Shown in pieces: positions 54,070 to 63,016 of a DNA stretch of 64,000 nucleotides. Source of the DNA: Frateuria terrea (GTDB lineage: Bacteria > Pseudomonadota > Gammaproteobacteria > Xanthomonadales > Rhodanobacteraceae); contig NZ_FOXL01000002.1 in assembly GCF_900115705.1 (NCBI RefSeq), positions 186,001-250,000 on the forward strand, read 5' to 3'. Each line of letters opens with the position of its first letter. Positions within the stretch are counted from its first letter, which is position 1. Made by a program: the position numbers and the translations under genes. The notes under the pieces were generated by a model that worked only from the letters and a program-made list of their open reading frames with translations, made no database searches and had not been told where the DNA came from.

Positions 54070-55152
54070 CTATGCGGTGACCAGCAGGTCCTCGCGCAAA
54101 CGGCCGATCATGTCGGTAGTCGCCAGGTTGAGGTTCCAGATCGTCGCGCAGCGGTTGGGATCGGCGAAATCGATCATGACGATGTTCGGCATGAAGGACT
54201 TCGAGACCCGGTTGATGGCCTGGGGAGGAAAGCCGTTGGCACGCCACTGCTGGTGGAGCACGCCGGCGCGGGCGACGATATGGTCCTTCACCCCGGCCTT
54301 CCAGGCGTCGGTCAGCGCCTGCTGCGACGAGGACCACATGCCCTTGTCGCGCTTCTCGATGCTGTAGAAGAGCTTGTGCAGGCCTTCCTTCCAGTTCGAG
54401 GTCAGCGTCCAGTACATCATGCCCAGGAGCTCGGGACTGCTTATCGGTCCTTGCGACAGGATCTTCTGCTGCTTCTTGAGGTTCTTCTTCTTGTCGCCGG
54501 TGTTCGAGTAGCTGCCGAAATACTGCAGGCCCCACATGTGCTCGCTGTATTGGGCGTGCCCGGTGCCTTCCTTGTTGAACAGCGCCTTGACCGGCAGGAT
54601 TCCGGGCGTGCTCTTGAGCTGCGCGGGAAATTTGTCGAAATCGCCGCGGTCGAAGACGGTGATCACCTTGCCCTGCAGCGAGGCAATCGTCGCCACGTTG
54701 AGGTTCACGTTCGACGCGAACCGCTGCGGCCCGAGCTTCAGGATGCACTGGTTGGCCACGTCCAGCATGTCGCCGCACTTGGAGAACCTGAGGATGAGGA
54801 ACTCCTCCGGGTTCTTCATGACGAACTCGCGCGCCTGGTCGAGCATCTGCGAGAGCCGGTCGCCGCCCACGTCGCCGCCCGTCTTGGGGGTCTGGTAGGC
54901 ACCCAGCTTCTTGTCTTCCTTCTTGTTGAAGCCGGGCGCGTGGTAGGCCTTCTGCTCCAGGCCGCCGGTGGTCTTGACCTTGATGATGCGCAGGTCGAAA
55001 TAGCGCACGCCCGCCTTCGCCTGCTCACCGATGCTCAGATTCTGCGTCTTGACCACGCTGCCCAGATCGTTGCCGTAGATGCCCGCGTCGTGCGTGCCGG
55101 GAAATACGACGTCACACAACCGCTTGTTCGCAAAAGCGCCAAAACCAGCCAT
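54070..55152 (-). CDS. PI-PLC X-domain-like phospholipase, candidate type VI effector
   Basis: This 360-residue protein has no signal peptide. The pattern of bacterial phosphatidylinositol-specific phospholipase C is visible: H21-D22 in FPGTHDAGIY, D53-x-R55 in YFDLRI and H71 in AYHAPG, matching H32/D33, D67/R69 and H82 of the Bacillus enzyme. PEEFLILRFS (about 115-125) fits the next strand. It follows a textbook AGGAGG ribosome binding site seven bases before the ATG. Its code is poorer in G+C than its neighbours (one line counted: 32 of 60). It lies between clpV and PAAR with no signal peptide, so secretion by this apparatus is likely. No immunity gene is evident. Confidence 0.8.
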   Translation of the reverse strand: MAGFGAFANKRLCDVVFPGTHDAGIYGNDLGSVVKTQNLSIGEQAKAGVRYFDLRIIKVKTTGGLEQKAYHAPGFNKKEDKKLGAYQTPKTGGDVGGDRLSQMLDQAREFVMKNPEEFLILRFSKCGDMLDVANQCILKLGPQRFASNVNLNVATIASLQGKVITVFDRGDFDKFPAQLKSTPGILPVKALFNKEGTGHAQYSEHMWGLQYFGSYSNTGDKKKNLKKQQKILSQGPISSPELLGMMYWTLTSNWKEGLHKLFYSIEKRDKGMWSSSQQALTDAWKAGVKDHIVARAGVLHQQWRANGFPPQAINRVSKSFMPNIVMIDFADPNRCATIWNLNLATTDMIGRLREDLLVTA

Positions 55153-55298
55153 ACCCTAGCCTCCTGAAGAAAGAACCGGGCAGCGTTCAGCACAGCCTGC
55201 CCCCACTATCGACGCCTGCCCCTGCGCCGCCGACACCCGCCGGCAGGCGTGCCCGTGGGAAGCCGCCGCTCCCGCATCCCGATCCGTCCGGACCCCGA

Positions 55299-58034
55299 TC
55301 ACGCGAAGTCGTAGGCGAAACTGCCATCCGCCACGCTCACCCGCGCACCGGTCACCGGTGTGCCCTCGATCATCCGGTTGAGGAATTCCCGGCTGATGTC
55401 GGGGAGCATCGTGTTGGTCAGGATCGCGTCGATCATGCGGCCGCCCGATTCGCTCTCGCTGCAGCGGCTGACCACCAGCCTGACGACCTCGTCGTCGTAC
55501 TCGAACGGGATCCTGTAGCGCGCCTCGATGCGCTTCTTGATGCGGTTGAGCTGCAGCTTGACGATCTCGCCGAGCATCTTCTCGCTCAGCGGGTAATACG
55601 GAATGGTCACCAGGCGGCCGAGCAACGCCGGCGGGAACACTTTGAGCAGCGGCTCGCGCAGGGCCTTGGCGATGCCTTCGGGTTCGGGCATCAGCTCCGG
55701 GTCCTGGCACAGGCCGGCGATCAGGTCGGTACCGGCGTTGGTAGTGAGCAGGATCAGGGTGTTCTTGAAGTCGATCGAGCGGCCTTCGCCGTCCTCCATC
55801 ACGCCCTTGTCGAACACCTGGAAGAAAATCTCGTGCACATCCGGATGGGCCTTCTCCACCTCGTCCAGCAGCACCACCGAATAGGGCTTGCGCCGCACCG
55901 CCTCGGTCAGCACGCCGCCCTCGCCGTAGCCGACGTAGCCGGGGGGCGCACCCTTGAGCGTGGAGACGGTGTGTGCCTCCTGGAACTCGCTCATGTTGAT
56001 GGTGATCAGGTTCTGCTCGCCGCCGTAGAGCGCCTCGGCCAGCGCCAGCGCGGTCTCGGTCTTGCCCACACCGGAGGTGCCGGCCAGCATGAACACGCCG
56101 ATCGGCTTGTTCGGGTTGTCCAGGCCCGCGCGGGATGTCTGGATGCGCTTGGCGATCATCTCCATGGCGTGGTCCTGGCCGATCACGCGCTTGCCCATCA
56201 GGCTGGCCAGGTTCATCACCGTCTCGAGCTCGCTCTTGACCATGCGGCCGACCGGGATGCCGGTCCAGTCGGAGACCACCGAGCCGACCGCCACGTAGTC
56301 GACCGTCGGCAGGATCAGCGGGCTTTCGCCCTGCAATTCGGACAGCTGAGCCTGCAGCCCTTTCAATTCCTCCAGCGCAGCGGCGCGCTCGGCCTCGGTC
56401 AGCGTGGCACTGGCCACGGCGACCTCACCGGCCTCGGCATGGGCCGCCTGCTCCAGCGCGCTGCCTGTACCCTCCACCGGTGCGGCGTCACCGCGCAGGC
56501 GGGCGCGGATGGCCAAAATCTTCTCGACCAGGCCCTTCTCTACCTGCCAGTTGACCTCCAGCGTCTCCAGCCGGGCCTTGGCGATGGCGAGCTTCTCGCC
56601 GGCCGACGCCTCGCGCTCGGCCACTTCCACGCCCACCGTCTTCTCGCGGGCGATGATGGCCAGTTCGGTCTCCAGCGCCTGGATGCGCTTGCGGGTGTCG
56701 TCCACTTCCGGCGGGACGGCGTGCTGGCTGATCGCCACGCGGGCGCAGGCGGTATCGAGCAGGCTGACGGCCTTGTCCGGCAGCTGGCGCGCGGGGATGT
56801 AGCGGTGCGAGAGCTTGACCGCCGCTTCCAGCGCCTCGTCCAGGATCTGCACGCGATGGTGCTTCTCCATCACGCTGGCGACGCCGCGCATCATCAGGAT
56901 GCCCTTCTCCTCGCTCGGCTCGTCGACCTGCACGGTCTGGAAGCGGCGGGTCAGCGCGGGGTCCTTCTCGATGTGCTTCTTGTACTCGGCCCAGGTGGTG
57001 GCGCCGACCGTGCGCAGGTTGCCGCGCGCCAGCGCCGGCTTGAGCAGGTTGGCCGCGTCGCCGGTGCCGGCCGCGCCGCCGGCGCCGACCAGGGTGTGCG
57101 CCTCGTCGATGAACAGGATGATCGGCTTTGGCGAAGACTGAACCTCCTCGATCACCTGGCGCAGGCGGTTCTCGAACTCGCCTTTCATGCTGGCGCCGGC
57201 CTGCAGCAGGCCTACGTCCAGCGTGCGCAGTTCGACGTCCTTGAGCTGCGGCGGCACGTCGCCCTGGGCGATGCGCAGGGCGAATCCTTCGACTACCGCG
57301 GTCTTGCCGACACCAGCCTCACCGACCAGCATCGGGTTGTTCTGGCGGCGGCGCATGAGGATGTCCACGACCTGCCGGATTTCCTCGTCGCGGCCGACGA
57401 TCGGATCGATCTTGCCGCTGCGGGCCTGCGCGGTGAGGTCGACGGTGAACTGCTTGAGTGCCTCCTGTTTGCCCATCTGCGCCGGGCCCATCGCGCCGCT
57501 GGCCTCGCCGGGCACCGCACCGCCCATCTGGAACCCGTCGCTGGCGCTCTGGCCGTCCTCGGGAGAGCCTGCGACCACCTCGGCGAACTTCTCCACCAGC
57601 GTCTCGGGCTTGATCTTGTCGAACTCGGGCGAAATGCCGACCAGTGCATTGCGCAGATGGCGGGTGCGAACCACACCCACCATCAGGTAGCCGGTGCGCA
57701 CCTGTGCTTCGCCGAACATCAGCGTGGCGAACACCCAGCCGCGCTCGACCGCTTCTTCGACGTTGGAAGAAAGGTCGGTAATCGTGGTCGAGCCGCGCGG
57801 CAGCTTGTCCAGCGCGTCGGTGACGTCGCGCGCCAGGTTGGACGGGTTGATGCTGAACTGCTTGACGATGCGGTGCAGGTCCGAGTCCTGCAGCTGCAGG
57901 ATCTGGTGGATCCAGTGCACCAGCTCGACGTAGGGATTGCCGCGCAGCTTGCAGAACACCGTGGCGCTTTCGATGCCCCGGTAGGCGAGCTTGTTGAGTT
58001 TCCCGAACAGGGCGCTGCGACTGATCTCGGCCAT
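55299..58034 (-). CDS. clpV: Type VI ATPase ClpV (TssH)
   Basis: This 911-residue AAA+ disaggregase starts [20 protein letters not shown] with the ClpV N-domain, followed by two ATPase modules: Walker A GEAGVGKT at 238-245 and, in the second, GTSGVGKT. The ClpB-like middle coiled-coil is short. It disassembles the contracted TssBC sheath for reuse. AAGGGAAGA upstream fixes the start at 58034; the longer frame adds only 12 residues. It follows tssG after 69 bases and precedes the candidate effector. Confidence 0.97.
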   Translation of the reverse strand: MAEISRSALFGKLNKLAYRGIESATVFCKLRGNPYVELVHWIHQILQLQDSDLHRIVKQFSINPSNLARDVTDALDKLPRGSTTITDLSSNVEEAVERGWVFATLMFGEAQVRTGYLMVGVVRTRHLRNALVGISPEFDKIKPETLVEKFAEVVAGSPEDGQSASDGFQMGGAVPGEASGAMGPAQMGKQEALKQFTVDLTAQARSGKIDPIVGRDEEIRQVVDILMRRRQNNPMLVGEAGVGKTAVVEGFALRIAQGDVPPQLKDVELRTLDVGLLQAGASMKGEFENRLRQVIEEVQSSPKPIILFIDEAHTLVGAGGAAGTGDAANLLKPALARGNLRTVGATTWAEYKKHIEKDPALTRRFQTVQVDEPSEEKGILMMRGVASVMEKHHRVQILDEALEAAVKLSHRYIPARQLPDKAVSLLDTACARVAISQHAVPPEVDDTRKRIQALETELAIIAREKTVGVEVAEREASAGEKLAIAKARLETLEVNWQVEKGLVEKILAIRARLRGDAAPVEGTGSALEQAAHAEAGEVAVASATLTEAERAAALEELKGLQAQLSELQGESPLILPTVDYVAVGSVVSDWTGIPVGRMVKSELETVMNLASLMGKRVIGQDHAMEMIAKRIQTSRAGLDNPNKPIGVFMLAGTSGVGKTETALALAEALYGGEQNLITINMSEFQEAHTVSTLKGAPPGYVGYGEGGVLTEAVRRKPYSVVLLDEVEKAHPDVHEIFFQVFDKGVMEDGEGRSIDFKNTLILLTTNAGTDLIAGLCQDPELMPEPEGIAKALREPLLKVFPPALLGRLVTIPYYPLSEKMLGEIVKLQLNRIKKRIEARYRIPFEYDDEVVRLVVSRCSESESGGRMIDAILTNTMLPDISREFLNRMIEGTPVTGARVSVADGSFAYDFA

Positions 58035-58094
58035 GGCTTGTCTTCCCTTCGCTTGGTGCGGCGGCCGCACGGCGGCCGGTATGGTGTGCGTGAT

Positions 58095-58113
58095 GGCGGG
58101 CCTTCAGCCCACC
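58095..58113. repeat. REP-like palindromic element, copy 2, overlapping the tssG stop
   Basis: GGCGGGCCTTCAGCCCACC is a second copy of the hairpin at 9162-9179, with a variant loop. It contains the tssG stop codon (58104-58106 read on the minus strand) and ends before clpV. Placed mid-operon it could protect the upstream message or reduce read-through into clpV. Confidence 0.6.
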
Positions 58114-59126
58114 GGTTTCAGTACGACCTCGTCGGCATCGGTGCGTTGGGGCCGCTGGCCCAGCCAGGTGGTCAGGCCCAGGCAGCCGCCGCGGCCCAGC
58201 CGGGCGGCGGGCACCTGGTCGTGCGCGAGCACCAGTTGCACATCCCAGGCCTTCTCGTCGCCGATGTAGCTGCGCACGGTCGCGACCAGCTGCGCGAGCG
58301 CGGTGCCGCCGGGCAGGAAATGCTCGAACTGGTCGCGCCTGAGTGGTCCCAGGCGCAGGCGAAAGCGCTGCTGGGCGCCCCAGACGTACTCGCCCATGAC
58401 CGCGGTGCGTCCCAGTACCGCGACGTCGGCCGACCGGCCCAGGCGCAGGTGCGCCTCGCCCGGCAGGCGCATCCACTCGGCGACGAACTCGATTACACGT
58501 ACGGGAACCACGAAGAAGTGCTGCAGCAGGCTTCGCAATCCCTCGGCGTTGCGTGTCTGCGCCACCATGCGGCCGGCGAAATGGCGCTTGTAGTCGTCCG
58601 GCAGCGCGTCCCTGCCTTCGAGCCCGGGCGTGGCCATGCCGACCAGCGCACCGGTGTACAGGCGGAAGCGGTCCTGCGCGCCGCGGTCGGCCTGCACCGT
58701 CGGCTGGGTGTTGGCCCAGGCGCGGTAGAACAGGCTGGCCATGCGATGGTGGAAAATGTTGGCGAACGCGATCAGCGTCGGATCACGCGCGTTGCGTTCG
58801 CGGTCGATCGCGTATTCGGTCAGGTGCAGCGGCAAGGGCGCATTGGGCCCGAACAGCCCGAAGAACCACGCGTGCATGCGCGCAGGGCGTTCGGAACCGG
58901 CCGGCTCGAAGCGATCGATCGCGCTCGCGGCAAAAGCCAGCGACGGCGTCTGGCACAGTCGCACGAAGTCCTCCGACGGCTTGGTCGATTCGCCCAGCCT
59001 TGGCCGCGTCGGGTGCGCGCACTCGAGCTGCCGGATCGCCTCGAAGAAATCGAAGTCCCCCGGCCGCTCCTGCAGCGCGCGCTCCAGCGCTACAGCGTCT
59101 GGCGCGTACCCAGCCGTGCCGGCCAT
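58104..59126 (-). CDS. tssG: Type VI baseplate protein TssG
   Basis: This 340-residue protein has TssG features: DFDFFEAIRQLECAHPTRPRLG near the N-terminus, in parts, then FGLFGPNAPLPLHLTEYA, then FFVVPVRVIEFVAEWMRLP. With TssF and TssE it forms the baseplate wedge. The ATG at 59126 lies inside the end of tssF, a 37-base overlap, which implies translational coupling. Confidence 0.95.
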   Translation of the reverse strand: MAGTAGYAPDAVALERALQERPGDFDFFEAIRQLECAHPTRPRLGESTKPSEDFVRLCQTPSLAFAASAIDRFEPAGSERPARMHAWFFGLFGPNAPLPLHLTEYAIDRERNARDPTLIAFANIFHHRMASLFYRAWANTQPTVQADRGAQDRFRLYTGALVGMATPGLEGRDALPDDYKRHFAGRMVAQTRNAEGLRSLLQHFFVVPVRVIEFVAEWMRLPGEAHLRLGRSADVAVLGRTAVMGEYVWGAQQRFRLRLGPLRRDQFEHFLPGGTALAQLVATVRSYIGDEKAWDVQLVLAHDQVPAARLGRGGCLGLTTWLGQRPQRTDADEVVLKPVG

Positions 59127-60973
59127 CGGGCCACCTCGTTGCGTTCCAGGGTGCGCAGCACGGTCTCGGTGAACGAGTTCACCGACACGTAGCGCGCGAA
59201 GAAGTGCTGCATCACCGAGCCGAGCAGGAAGGCACCGGTGCCTTCGAACGCGCCGTCGTCGCAGGTAAGGGTGATTTCGAGGCCCCGGCCGAAGCTGATC
59301 GGGCCGGGTACCGGGATGCGCCGCACGATCGGCTGCGAGGACACGTTCTTGATGCCCTCGATCTGCCGGCGTGCGCCGGAGTCGAATTCGTCGCAGTAGA
59401 GCGTGAGCATCTCGCGCAGCGCCGCGGCGCCGTCCGCGTTGCCCTCGCCCAGCAGCGAGACGTAGTTCAGCTGCAGGTGGCTGACCAGCCGCCAGGCGGT
59501 CTCGCCGCCGGCGACCGGCGCGCGCGGCTTGGTCGGCCCGGCCACGCAGCGCACCGATTCCACCGGCGCGCCTACGTCCAGGGTGAAGTCGGTATTCGCC
59601 TTGCCCACCGGCATCTGCAGCGGCAGGTCGCGGTTGGTGCACATCAGTTGCATGCCGACCTGGCGCAGGCGACTCGAGTAGGGCGCCTCGTTGGCGTCCA
59701 CCAGAGCGATGAACAACTCGCTGCCGACGTAGCTCGAACGCGCGCCCTGCAGCTTCTGCCGCGCGGAAAGCTGGCGTGGCTCGCGCCGCACCGTATAGAA
59801 GGCGCCGTGGCCGCCCTGCCAGGTGCGCTCGTCGCAGCCGTAGAACGGCTGGAACTGCTGTTCGGGCTCCTGGCTGTCGCCGAACCCCTCGACCTGGCCA
59901 ATCGAATGGATCTCGAAATCCATCGGGCGCGTGCGATCGGCCAGCACGTGGTACTCGGTCTTGCCCTGCTGCAGGTGGATGCGGTCCGCGCGGCGCGGAA
60001 ACAGGTTGACCGCCGGCGTGCAGAACAGGCGGAAGTTGCCGGCGTCCACCGCGTTGTGCAGGCGGCTGATGCTGCGGTCGAACAGCACCACGATCTCGAA
60101 CTCGTTGCCCTGCGCCCGGGCCAGCGCCTGGCGAAGGCCAGTGAACACGGTGAACAGGTAGCGCTCGGGACAGGCGAAGTATTCCTGCAGCAGGCGGTAG
60201 CCGCTGAAGGAGCGGCCGCTGTAGGGAATCATCGACTCGTTGTCGGCGAAGCCCTTGGGCTGGATGCTGGAAGCTTCCAGCCAGGTGCCGGCAACGCCGC
60301 TGGCGCCCTTGGTCCGTACCGTCACGCCGACGGCGTTGCCCAGCAGTTGCTCGTAGAGCCGCTTGGGCAGCTCATCGGGGCCGGCGAGGAACACCGGCAG
60401 CTCGTCCATCGCCAGCTCGCTCGCCTGCGCGCCGGCGGTAACGGCGAACTTCAGGCGCAGTCCCGCCCTCACCGTGCGGTCGTTGGGGATCGCCACGCCC
60501 GCCGCGGCAATCGCCGCCGGCGTGTCGAAGTACTTGGCCTCGACCAGCTTGAGTGGCCACAAGGTGACATCGTGCGCCGTGCGGTACTCGCAGGCGGTGC
60601 GCTCGTCGCGGCCAGTCAGGCTGCGCAGCGCCGTGTGGCGCGGCACCGTATGCCCGGCGACCAGCGCGGCCTCCTTCAGGTCCGCCGCCATCTCCACCAC
60701 GGCCATCGAAGGCACCGGGGCGAGGTAGTGCGGGTAGACCATCTCCATCAGGTGCTGGGTGAACACCGGCTGCTGCGCGTCCAGCTTCAGCTGCACGCGG
60801 GCGGCGAGGAAGGCGAAGCCCTCGAGCAGCCGCTCGACATAGGGATCGGCGCACTCGAAGCCTTCCAGGCCCAGCCGTCCGGCGATCTTGGGATATTCGC
60901 GCGCGAACTCGCCGCCCATCTCGCGGACGTGCTGCAGCTCGCGGTTGTAGTAGCGGAGCAGGCGCGGGTCCAT
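59090..60973 (-). CDS. tssF: Type VI baseplate protein TssF
   Basis: This 627-residue protein begins with the signature DPRLLRYYNRELQHVREMG, then FAREYPKIAGRLGLEGFECADPYVERLLEGFAFLAARVQLKL (in parts) and HLMEMVYPHYLAPVPSMAV. It is the largest wedge component of the baseplate. The start is three bases after tssE, and its end overlaps tssG. Confidence 0.97.
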   Translation of the reverse strand: MDPRLLRYYNRELQHVREMGGEFAREYPKIAGRLGLEGFECADPYVERLLEGFAFLAARVQLKLDAQQPVFTQHLMEMVYPHYLAPVPSMAVVEMAADLKEAALVAGHTVPRHTALRSLTGRDERTACEYRTAHDVTLWPLKLVEAKYFDTPAAIAAAGVAIPNDRTVRAGLRLKFAVTAGAQASELAMDELPVFLAGPDELPKRLYEQLLGNAVGVTVRTKGASGVAGTWLEASSIQPKGFADNESMIPYSGRSFSGYRLLQEYFACPERYLFTVFTGLRQALARAQGNEFEIVVLFDRSISRLHNAVDAGNFRLFCTPAVNLFPRRADRIHLQQGKTEYHVLADRTRPMDFEIHSIGQVEGFGDSQEPEQQFQPFYGCDERTWQGGHGAFYTVRREPRQLSARQKLQGARSSYVGSELFIALVDANEAPYSSRLRQVGMQLMCTNRDLPLQMPVGKANTDFTLDVGAPVESVRCVAGPTKPRAPVAGGETAWRLVSHLQLNYVSLLGEGNADGAAALREMLTLYCDEFDSGARRQIEGIKNVSSQPIVRRIPVPGPISFGRGLEITLTCDDGAFEGTGAFLLGSVMQHFFARYVSVNSFTETVLRTLERNEVARWPARLGTRQTL

Positions 60974-60976
60974 GCG

Positions 60977-61480
60977 TCAGCCCAGGCTTTCGGAGACGTT
61001 GAAGCGACCGGTCTCCAGGTCGACTTCGGTCTTGAGGTAGAGGTTCAGCGGTATCGGCTGCGCCCACATCTCCGACTCGATGTTGAACACCAGCGACTGC
61101 TGGTCCATGCGCTTGCCGTCGGCATTGACGGCCACCCGCAGCGTGCTGCCGGTCAGGCGCGGCTCGAAGGCGAGCAGCGCTTCGCGCAACTGGCGCTGCA
61201 GCACGGCTGCGTCGACGCCGGCGAGCGCCATGCCGGTGAGATCGGGGATACCGAAATTGAGCACCGAGCGCGCCACCTCGGGATAGTCCTCCAGCTCGAC
61301 GCCACTGCCGAGATTGACGCAATTGAGCAGCCAGGAAATGTCGCGCGCGACGCAGTCGCGCAGGCGCGTGGCCGAGATCACCCGCTTCTCGCGGCTCTCT
61401 TCCTGCCTGCCTGGCTCTTCATCGGTCAGGCGGTCCAGCAGCGAGGGCTGCAGCCGTTCCTGGGTGGTCAGTTCGGCCAT
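60977..61480 (-). CDS. tssE: Type VI baseplate protein TssE (gp25-like)
   Basis: This 167-residue protein has the gp25-like pattern: LQPSLLDRLTDEEP, then RDISWLLNCVNLGS, then YPEVARSVLNFGIPDLTG and LNLYLKTEVDLETG. It joins the sheath to the baseplate wedge. It sits between tagJ and tssF with gaps of nine and three bases. Confidence 0.96.
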   Translation of the reverse strand: MAELTTQERLQPSLLDRLTDEEPGRQEESREKRVISATRLRDCVARDISWLLNCVNLGSGVELEDYPEVARSVLNFGIPDLTGMALAGVDAAVLQRQLREALLAFEPRLTGSTLRVAVNADGKRMDQQSLVFNIESEMWAQPIPLNLYLKTEVDLETGRFNVSESLG

Positions 61481-61489
61481 GGCGCTTCG

Positions 61490-62287
61490 TCACGCCGGGT
61501 CATGCTGGAAAACGATCATGCGGACATCCAGCAGCGGATATTCGCCAGCGTCGGTGACCAGCATGCGCTGGCCCGAACCCACGCACGGTCCACCATCGAT
61601 GTCGTGCCAATCGGTGCGCCGGCCGAGCACCACCTCGGCATCGGAGGAGTGCTCCGAGCCAGGGTAGCGGCACGGCACGAAGCCTACCGACTGGCCGCCG
61701 TTGACCCAGGTGACCTGCACCGGAGCCCAGATCTTGTCGCGCAGGTCGGTCGGCGCCTCGAAGACGAGCTGCTTCAGGCGCGCGAACGGCACCCAGGCAT
61801 AACCGCCATTGACCACCATTTCCAGGCAGGGACCGAAGCGTGGATCGGCGTCGGCGATCCATTCGAACGGCTCGCCGTTGATCTCGCCGGCGATCGCCGG
61901 CGCCTGCTCGAAGGCCTGCTCGCGCAGCGGCGTGGCTTGTGCATGCTGCCCCTGGGCATCGAGCCTGAGCGCCTGCAGCAGCAGCGCCACCCACTGTTCG
62001 GGTTCGCCGATGACCGAGGGCATCCGTTCGCCGGCGAGCACATGGATGCGCGCCAGCTCGCCGCGGACGGCCTGCGCGTAGGCGCCGGCCATCAGGGCAT
62101 TGTTCACGTCCAGTTCGCCGCTGACCTTCAGCTGCGTCTGCGCCCGTTCCCACTGGCCGAGCAGCGCCAGCAACTGGAACAGGAACACCCGGCAGCGCGC
62201 GTCCGCCGGGTTGCTGCGTACCTGCGAGGTAAGACCCTGCAGCGCCTCGTCCAACCGTCCTTCCTTGAGCATGTTCTCGGGTGTCAT
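61490..62287 (-). CDS. tagJ: TagJ (ImpE), accessory protein of sheath and ClpV
   Basis: This 265-residue protein begins with a TPR-like helical pair (MLKEGRLDEALQGLTSQVRSNPADARCRVFLFQLL, in parts) and contains the ImpE core (NGEPFEWIADADPRFGPCLEMVVNGGYAWVPF, in parts). In some type VI systems TagJ links TssB to ClpV and aids sheath recycling. The ATG at 62287 lies 62 bases after hcp. Confidence 0.92.
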   Translation of the reverse strand: MTPENMLKEGRLDEALQGLTSQVRSNPADARCRVFLFQLLALLGQWERAQTQLKVSGELDVNNALMAGAYAQAVRGELARIHVLAGERMPSVIGEPEQWVALLLQALRLDAQGQHAQATPLREQAFEQAPAIAGEINGEPFEWIADADPRFGPCLEMVVNGGYAWVPFARLKQLVFEAPTDLRDKIWAPVQVTWVNGGQSVGFVPCRYPGSEHSSDAEVVLGRRTDWHDIDGGPCVGSGQRMLVTDAGEYPLLDVRMIVFQHDPA

Positions 62288-62349
62288 GGCTTGGGCTCTG
62301 ACGGTCTTCAGTTGGGTTGGAACGAGGGCTGCGGGCAGACGGGCCGGCC

Positions 62350-62853
62350 TTAGGCCTTGGCCACGCCCTGGATGTCGTAGGTGAACTCCTTGGCACCGCC
62401 CTGCTTGGCACCCTTGTCGTCCTGCGGCTGGAACGAGTACTTGAACTTGCCGAAGTGCAAGGTCACGTTCTCGGTCAGGCGGTCTTCGCCGCCGCTGCCG
62501 CCGGTGGAGACGGAGGTGATCAGCACGCCCTCGGACAGCTCGATGGTGAGGAAGTCGGTCTGCTCGCCGGTGGCGTTGGTCACGTAGATCCACGCCTGGT
62601 CGATGCGCCCGCCGGTGCAGCAGGCGTCCAGCAACGCGTTGGAGCAACCGTCCACATACTTGGTGATGGAGATGTCCTGCACGTGGGCCTTGCCGCCGCT
62701 GGCCGCGCCCGCGCCGGTGTGCAGGTCGCCGGAGTTGCTGACGCCCCACGACCACGCCAGGATCGGCACCTCGCCCTTGTGCTTCTTGTGGTTGGACGCG
62801 CCTTCGATCTTGACCTTGCCGGCGCCGAACTTGATGTGCATGTCGAATGCCAT
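62350..62853 (-). CDS. hcp: Hcp tube protein (TssD)
   Basis: This 167-residue protein has the Hcp fold: MHIKFGAGKVKIEGAS, HKGEVPILAWSWGVSN, VQDISITKYVDGCSNAL and FGKFKYSFQPQD. Hexamers stack as the inner tube that carries effectors. GGGAGAAGG upstream fixes the start. It lies 163 bases after tssC. Confidence 0.96.
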   Translation of the reverse strand: MAFDMHIKFGAGKVKIEGASNHKKHKGEVPILAWSWGVSNSGDLHTGAGAASGGKAHVQDISITKYVDGCSNALLDACCTGGRIDQAWIYVTNATGEQTDFLTIELSEGVLITSVSTGGSGGEDRLTENVTLHFGKFKYSFQPQDDKGAKQGGAKEFTYDIQGVAKA

Positions 62854-63016
62854 GAAACCTTCTCCCTACGTCTCGTGTTGGTTGTTCGATATCGCCGGCC
62901 GGGCTCTCATGGGCCGCCACCGGTCGCCCTCGTGCTGAGGTGTTGATGCAGTTCCCGCCTCGGCGCATGGACCCGTCCGGCGACCCGAAGCGGGCGCCGC
63001 CGGCCGGTCGTATTCG

